Below, one piece after another: positions 60,293 to 64,000 of a stretch of 64,000 nucleotides of DNA. Both the position numbers and the translations under genes were made by a program. Source of the stretch: Ciborinia camelliae. Lineage: Eukaryota; Ascomycota; Leotiomycetes; Helotiales; Sclerotiniaceae. The notes below the pieces were generated by a model. It did not search any database. It saw only the letters and a list, made by a program, of their open reading frames with translations, and had not been told where the DNA came from. The DNA lies in the NCBI GenBank assembly GCA_025890175.1, contig JANPYM010000005.1:1440440-1504439 (forward strand), given 5' to 3'. Each line of letters begins with the position of its first letter. The first letter of the stretch is position 1.

Positions 60293-62523
60293 ATGCTCAA
60301 CTGGTGGTTAGGACGGCCAGATGGTGCCGAGCGCGTTGCAGGTATGAACTCATCGATCAAATGTTATATAGCAATGTGATTGATTGTAAGTACAATACCA
60401 ACTAACACCTAGCAGGCGCAGACCCAGATATAGATGCTCCAGAGACTCCAGCCCCCGTTTTTGCCGCTCGCGCACTCAAAAGTGCTTTTTTCGGTACCCC
60501 TGGCCTCCCACAAGACGATACTCTCTATGGAATCGAAAAGGAGGATTGTTCAAGAACTGGCAGAGATAATCGGCTGCCACAATATCTTTCGGGCTCTCCA
60601 ATAAAGCCCCCTGGGATTTTGATGACCCCCGGAACCACGGCAACTCGAAGAAAAACTGTGTCTTTCGGATCAGATGTTGATGACAATGAGGGAAAGGACC
60701 GGCCCCAGAAAATCGTTGGCAGGGCAGCAACACCAGGGAAAGCCTTTACCCCATGGACCACCCAAACAGAAGAATTATCACAGCCAAACAAAAAGACTTC
60801 GCTTTTGAAGACACTAGAAGATTCTCGTGGATCAGACAGTGCATTAAAAAGGCGCAACCAATTTTCTACAGCCTCTTCGATATTACCAAATCCAGCCTCG
60901 GCGAAGGAAAAAGATGGAGTGAATTCAAAAAATGCGAAAGAATCAAGAAACCCAGGATCCAATGATGTAGAGCTAGCGAAAGAATTCATGTCCGGGGTCG
61001 ACAGTGATGCAGACGTTACGGTTGACATTAATGATCCCCGATCCCAGTCCGGGAAATTCTGGAAATCTGAATTCCAGAAGTACCACGACGAGGCACAGAC
61101 TCAAATGAAGAAGCTGGTAGAGTACAAGCAGCTCGCAAAGTCTTATGCTAAGAAAAAAGATGCGGAAGCTCTCGATCTTGCAGAAAAACTGAAAGAAGAG
61201 CAAGCAAAAGTTGCTACAATGGAAAATAATATTACCCAGCTGATGTCGCAGATTGCAGCGGAGGGGAAAGTAAGTGGAGATACATCCCCGGAGCTTATGA
61301 GGGAGCTTGCTCGCCAGACCGCTTTGGCTTTTCAATATCGAGTCCAAGTGGAAGAATTTCGCAAAGCCATGGAAGGAGACGGAAGTCTTGCGGCAGCCGT
61401 CCCGAAGAACGAATCTAGAGACAAAACCTCCCTCCAGAATGAATTAGATCAAGCCCTACAAGCGTTAGCCACCGCCGATAGAACCGTCTCTAGGTTGCAA
61501 GGGGAAAATAGCAAGCTTTCACAAGATTTGCTTCATTCCGATTTGCGGTTCGAGAAGCATACAGAAAGTTTTGAGAAGCGTTTAAAGCTTGCTGAAGAAC
61601 AACGCCACAAGAAAGATGAGCGCTTCCAGGCCCTTCAAAAGGACTATGACCATATCAAGAAAACGGCTAAGAACTCTAGGCGTGATGCAGAGCATCTTTT
61701 AAGAAAGCGTCATGACCAAGTAGTGGAATTGAAGAAAGAGATTGCATTATTAAAGGGCGAGCATTCAACTATCCAGGATTTGCAACAAGCTCTTGACATT
61801 AAGTCCATCGAACACGATACAATGGTCGACAGATATGAAAAGGAGATAGCGAAATTGAGAGAAGCAGTGCGTGGGTCGATCTATGAGGACGGAACAGAGT
61901 CGGAGTTCAATTTGTTCCGAACCAGAAGCCACCCAATCGAGAAAACTCATGCTTTTACAAGTAACATACCGGTCTCAAGTCATTCTATTGCACGCCCGTC
62001 CAAAACAGTGGCCTCATCTAAGCCTACACATCTTGAGGCGCCCCCTGAAGACACACAGCGATCATCACATGCGCCTTTGTCTGAAATTACTAATTTTGCA
62101 ACAACGGAACAATTAGTCCTCCAGAAATCCAAAAAAGTTGATTATACTCCTCTTGCAAAACGTTTTGCGGACCTTTCTATCGATTCACCAAACATTGATT
62201 TGCAAGGTGAAGACCCATCCCTGCCTCTTCTCCGCACGCGAACTAGTCATGAGAGGTGCCTAGCCAGTCCAAGACCAAAAGTCTTCAACATTCCCTCTAG
62301 TCCTCCAAAACCAACGGTATCTCGTTCTCGGGCTGTTGATCCATTGAACTCACAAAGCGATCGTGCGGTACCCCGTCTGACTACAATTGGTTCTAGCCGA
62401 AGATCCAGTCCATCAAAGTGTGCCTTACCTCCTGACAGAGTTGCAGCTGCCAAAGCAAGGTTGGCACAAAAGAATGCCGAGAAGAAGAGAGCTCAAGCGT
62501 TAGGGGCAGATAGCATTCGATAA
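60293..62523 (+). CDS. Cut12-like spindle pole body protein
   Basis: Two exons (60293-60341, 60416-62523) with a 74-bp intron, 718 aa. The first exon begins MLNWWLGRPDG. The second continues ETPAPVFAARALKSAFFGTP, the N-terminal signature I associate with fungal Cut12 spindle-pole-body proteins that anchor the pole in the nuclear envelope and link it to mitotic kinases. A long coiled coil (about 234-480) with heptad-like charged segments (for example FEKRLKLAEEQRHKKDERFQ) follows. The C-terminal third is Ser/Pro-rich with several SP/TP sites, suggesting phosphorylation. The Cut12 assignment is from memory of the family pattern. A generic coiled-coil protein is the alternative. Confidence 0.8.
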
Positions 62524-64000
62524 TCTTCGTCTGATTTAAACGTTGCTTGGGGCTCAGTAGTTGGAGTTGAGGTGTGCTTTATTTTATTTGGGTGAATGCC
62601 ATCAGCATGATGTTTGTGTTTAGTGGTAATACCAACGGGGCGGCGTCATGGTGTATTGGTAGAATTGTACCACGATACCACATATATAGCTTCACTTTCT
62701 TGCATCATTTAACCCGTACTTTAACTATAACGATGGCGGTGCAGCTTTGTGTGACAGTCGACCCGAGCATACTAATTACTTGTCTAGAAGCTCACAGTAC
62801 ATCTTTGCCTAAGCTACCTATATAGTAGCTCAGAATTTACACAATGCCCAGAATGTGACCTATGATTTCGTCATTGAAGATAGGATAAGAACATGATAGA
62901 AAGGGGTATTTTCGCTTACAGTATTTCAGTGGAATCCAACATCATCTCGTTTACTGCATGATTGCAAGATACTCGCGGCTCATTAGTGGAATTAAAAACT
63001 AGATTTTGATTATGATTGTATTTCAAAACGGATATGACATGGTACCCACAATTCTGCATATACCTTACCTAGGTAGGTCCCAGCCTAGATACCGTACTAC
63101 CCGTAGAGTAGACTCGATAAAGGTCCACTCGGCGCCACTTGCGACCTAGGCCCTTGTGATAAACTGCTTATCGTCCTTGCTCCGGTGGTTCCGTTCTGAT
63201 GCGGGACAAAAATGATGACCCGAAGAGATCTCTTTAGCAAAGAACCTCCTAGGTAGGTGGGTAGGGCTTGGACCCGAAAAACAATACTGTACATAGGTAC
63301 CATTTAGATACCTACCTACCTATAGGTATTGTTAGATGAACCTAAATATCATGTTAAAATACCTACCTAGGTACCACCTAGGTAGGTAGACTTATATTAG
63401 TGGCTGCTGGTGGTGGCTGCTGGTGGTGGCGGCTTTGATACATATACGATATACCATAACAGTACTGATGCCATTTGTATGAATCATGATATGTTGAATT
63501 CACAAAATCATGCTACTGGGGTTTACCTCGCTCTTTTTGAGCGATAAGCACAGGATACAGTAGGTTATCCTGATAGTCCTGATAAACCTCCCACTTTTTA
63601 ATCCACAGTTTGAACTTCGAACTTTGAAAATCTTAAAATCGCTTTGGGGAACTATTCACTGAACAATGCTTGTCAATGTCAATGTCCATACGATTATGGA
63701 TCCTTGTTATTGTTATTGTTCTTTGTTTCTTGTTTCTTGTCCTTTGTTTTGCAGACTTCAAGGCGACCTGAGTAGCTGATGTCCGAAAAGTACCGTACGA
63801 AGGGTATGGGCGTAGACTTAAGGTAGTTAGTATAAGTACTAGTGGAGGTACTTACCTGGTATTGGATAGGGTGACTAGGTAATCAACTACCATCTATATC
63901 TATATCTATATCTATACCTATACCTAATATGTACTTAAGTACTTCACTATAAATACCAAAGTATTTTAACCCATTAACCATAAATCATTAACCATTATTA
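62524..64000. other. Low-complexity intergenic DNA to window end
   Basis: No gene recognised. Contains TACCTAGGTA motifs (about 63060-63400), a GGTGGTGGCTGCT repeat (about 63402-63432) and a TATATC run (about 63891-63925). A fragment at about 62641-62670 resembles a tRNA 5' half but does not fold into a complete tRNA. Confidence 0.6.

Noticed and set aside
62641..62690. tRNA-like GCGTCATGGTGTATTGGTAG sequence
   Set aside because: Resembles a tRNA 5' half but has no matching T-arm or 3' acceptor strand.

Overview
The window comes from a nuclear chromosome of a filamentous ascomycete. Nearly every gene has short introns (about 48-125 bp) with GT(A/G)NGT-type donors, CTAAC/CTGAC-like branch sites and YAG acceptors. 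The proteins are recognisably Pezizomycotina, intergenic DNA is AT-rich and full of microsatellites, and the single tRNA carries a nuclear-type intron. A Leotiomycete (Botrytis/Sclerotinia-like) is my best guess, but that is an impression and was not tested. All gene models were built by eye: exons were joined only where splice sites, codon phase and family conservation agreed.

Layout. 1-7 kb: a low-complexity block, a Tc1/mariner-like MITE, then three minus-strand housekeeping genes: an HTD2-like dehydratase, prephenate dehydratase and eRF1. 7-16.8 kb: a gene-poor island with a hAT-like foldback element carrying telomere-like repeats, a candidate small Cys-rich protein, a probable frameshifted relic and an alpha/beta hydrolase. 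16.9-30.3 kb: a dense block with a GH27 alpha-galactosidase, the divergent pair PGS1/NDUFA12, and the divergent pair ArgJ/GCN2. 31.8-38 kb: a yapsin-like aspartic protease, a divergent V-ATPase proteolipid, tRNA-Lys(CUU) and an inverted tRNA relic. 38.5-43.7 kb: a full-length ABCC transporter. 43.7-47.7 kb: a repeat-rich desert. 47.8-62.5 kb: Sec61 alpha, a type II (Na+/K+-ATPase-like) P-type ATPase, tRNA isopentenyltransferase, ORC2 and a Cut12-like spindle-pole-body protein. 62.5-64 kb: low-complexity intergenic DNA.

How the genes relate. Most are unlinked housekeeping functions. Two head-to-head pairs look meaningful. PGS1 (cardiolipin pathway) and NDUFA12 (complex I) share a 207-bp promoter and both serve the mitochondrial inner membrane. 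The arginine gene argJ and the amino-acid-starvation kinase GCN2 share a 597-bp promoter containing a perfect Gcn4/CPC1-type TGACTCA. I saw no clear undescribed multi-gene system. The most unusual signals are in gene structure: a 7-nt microexon, a stop codon split by an intron, two GC-AG introns and one apparently non-canonical GCN2 intron. The two foldback transposons and an alpha-galactosidase ending in RDEL are also worth attention.
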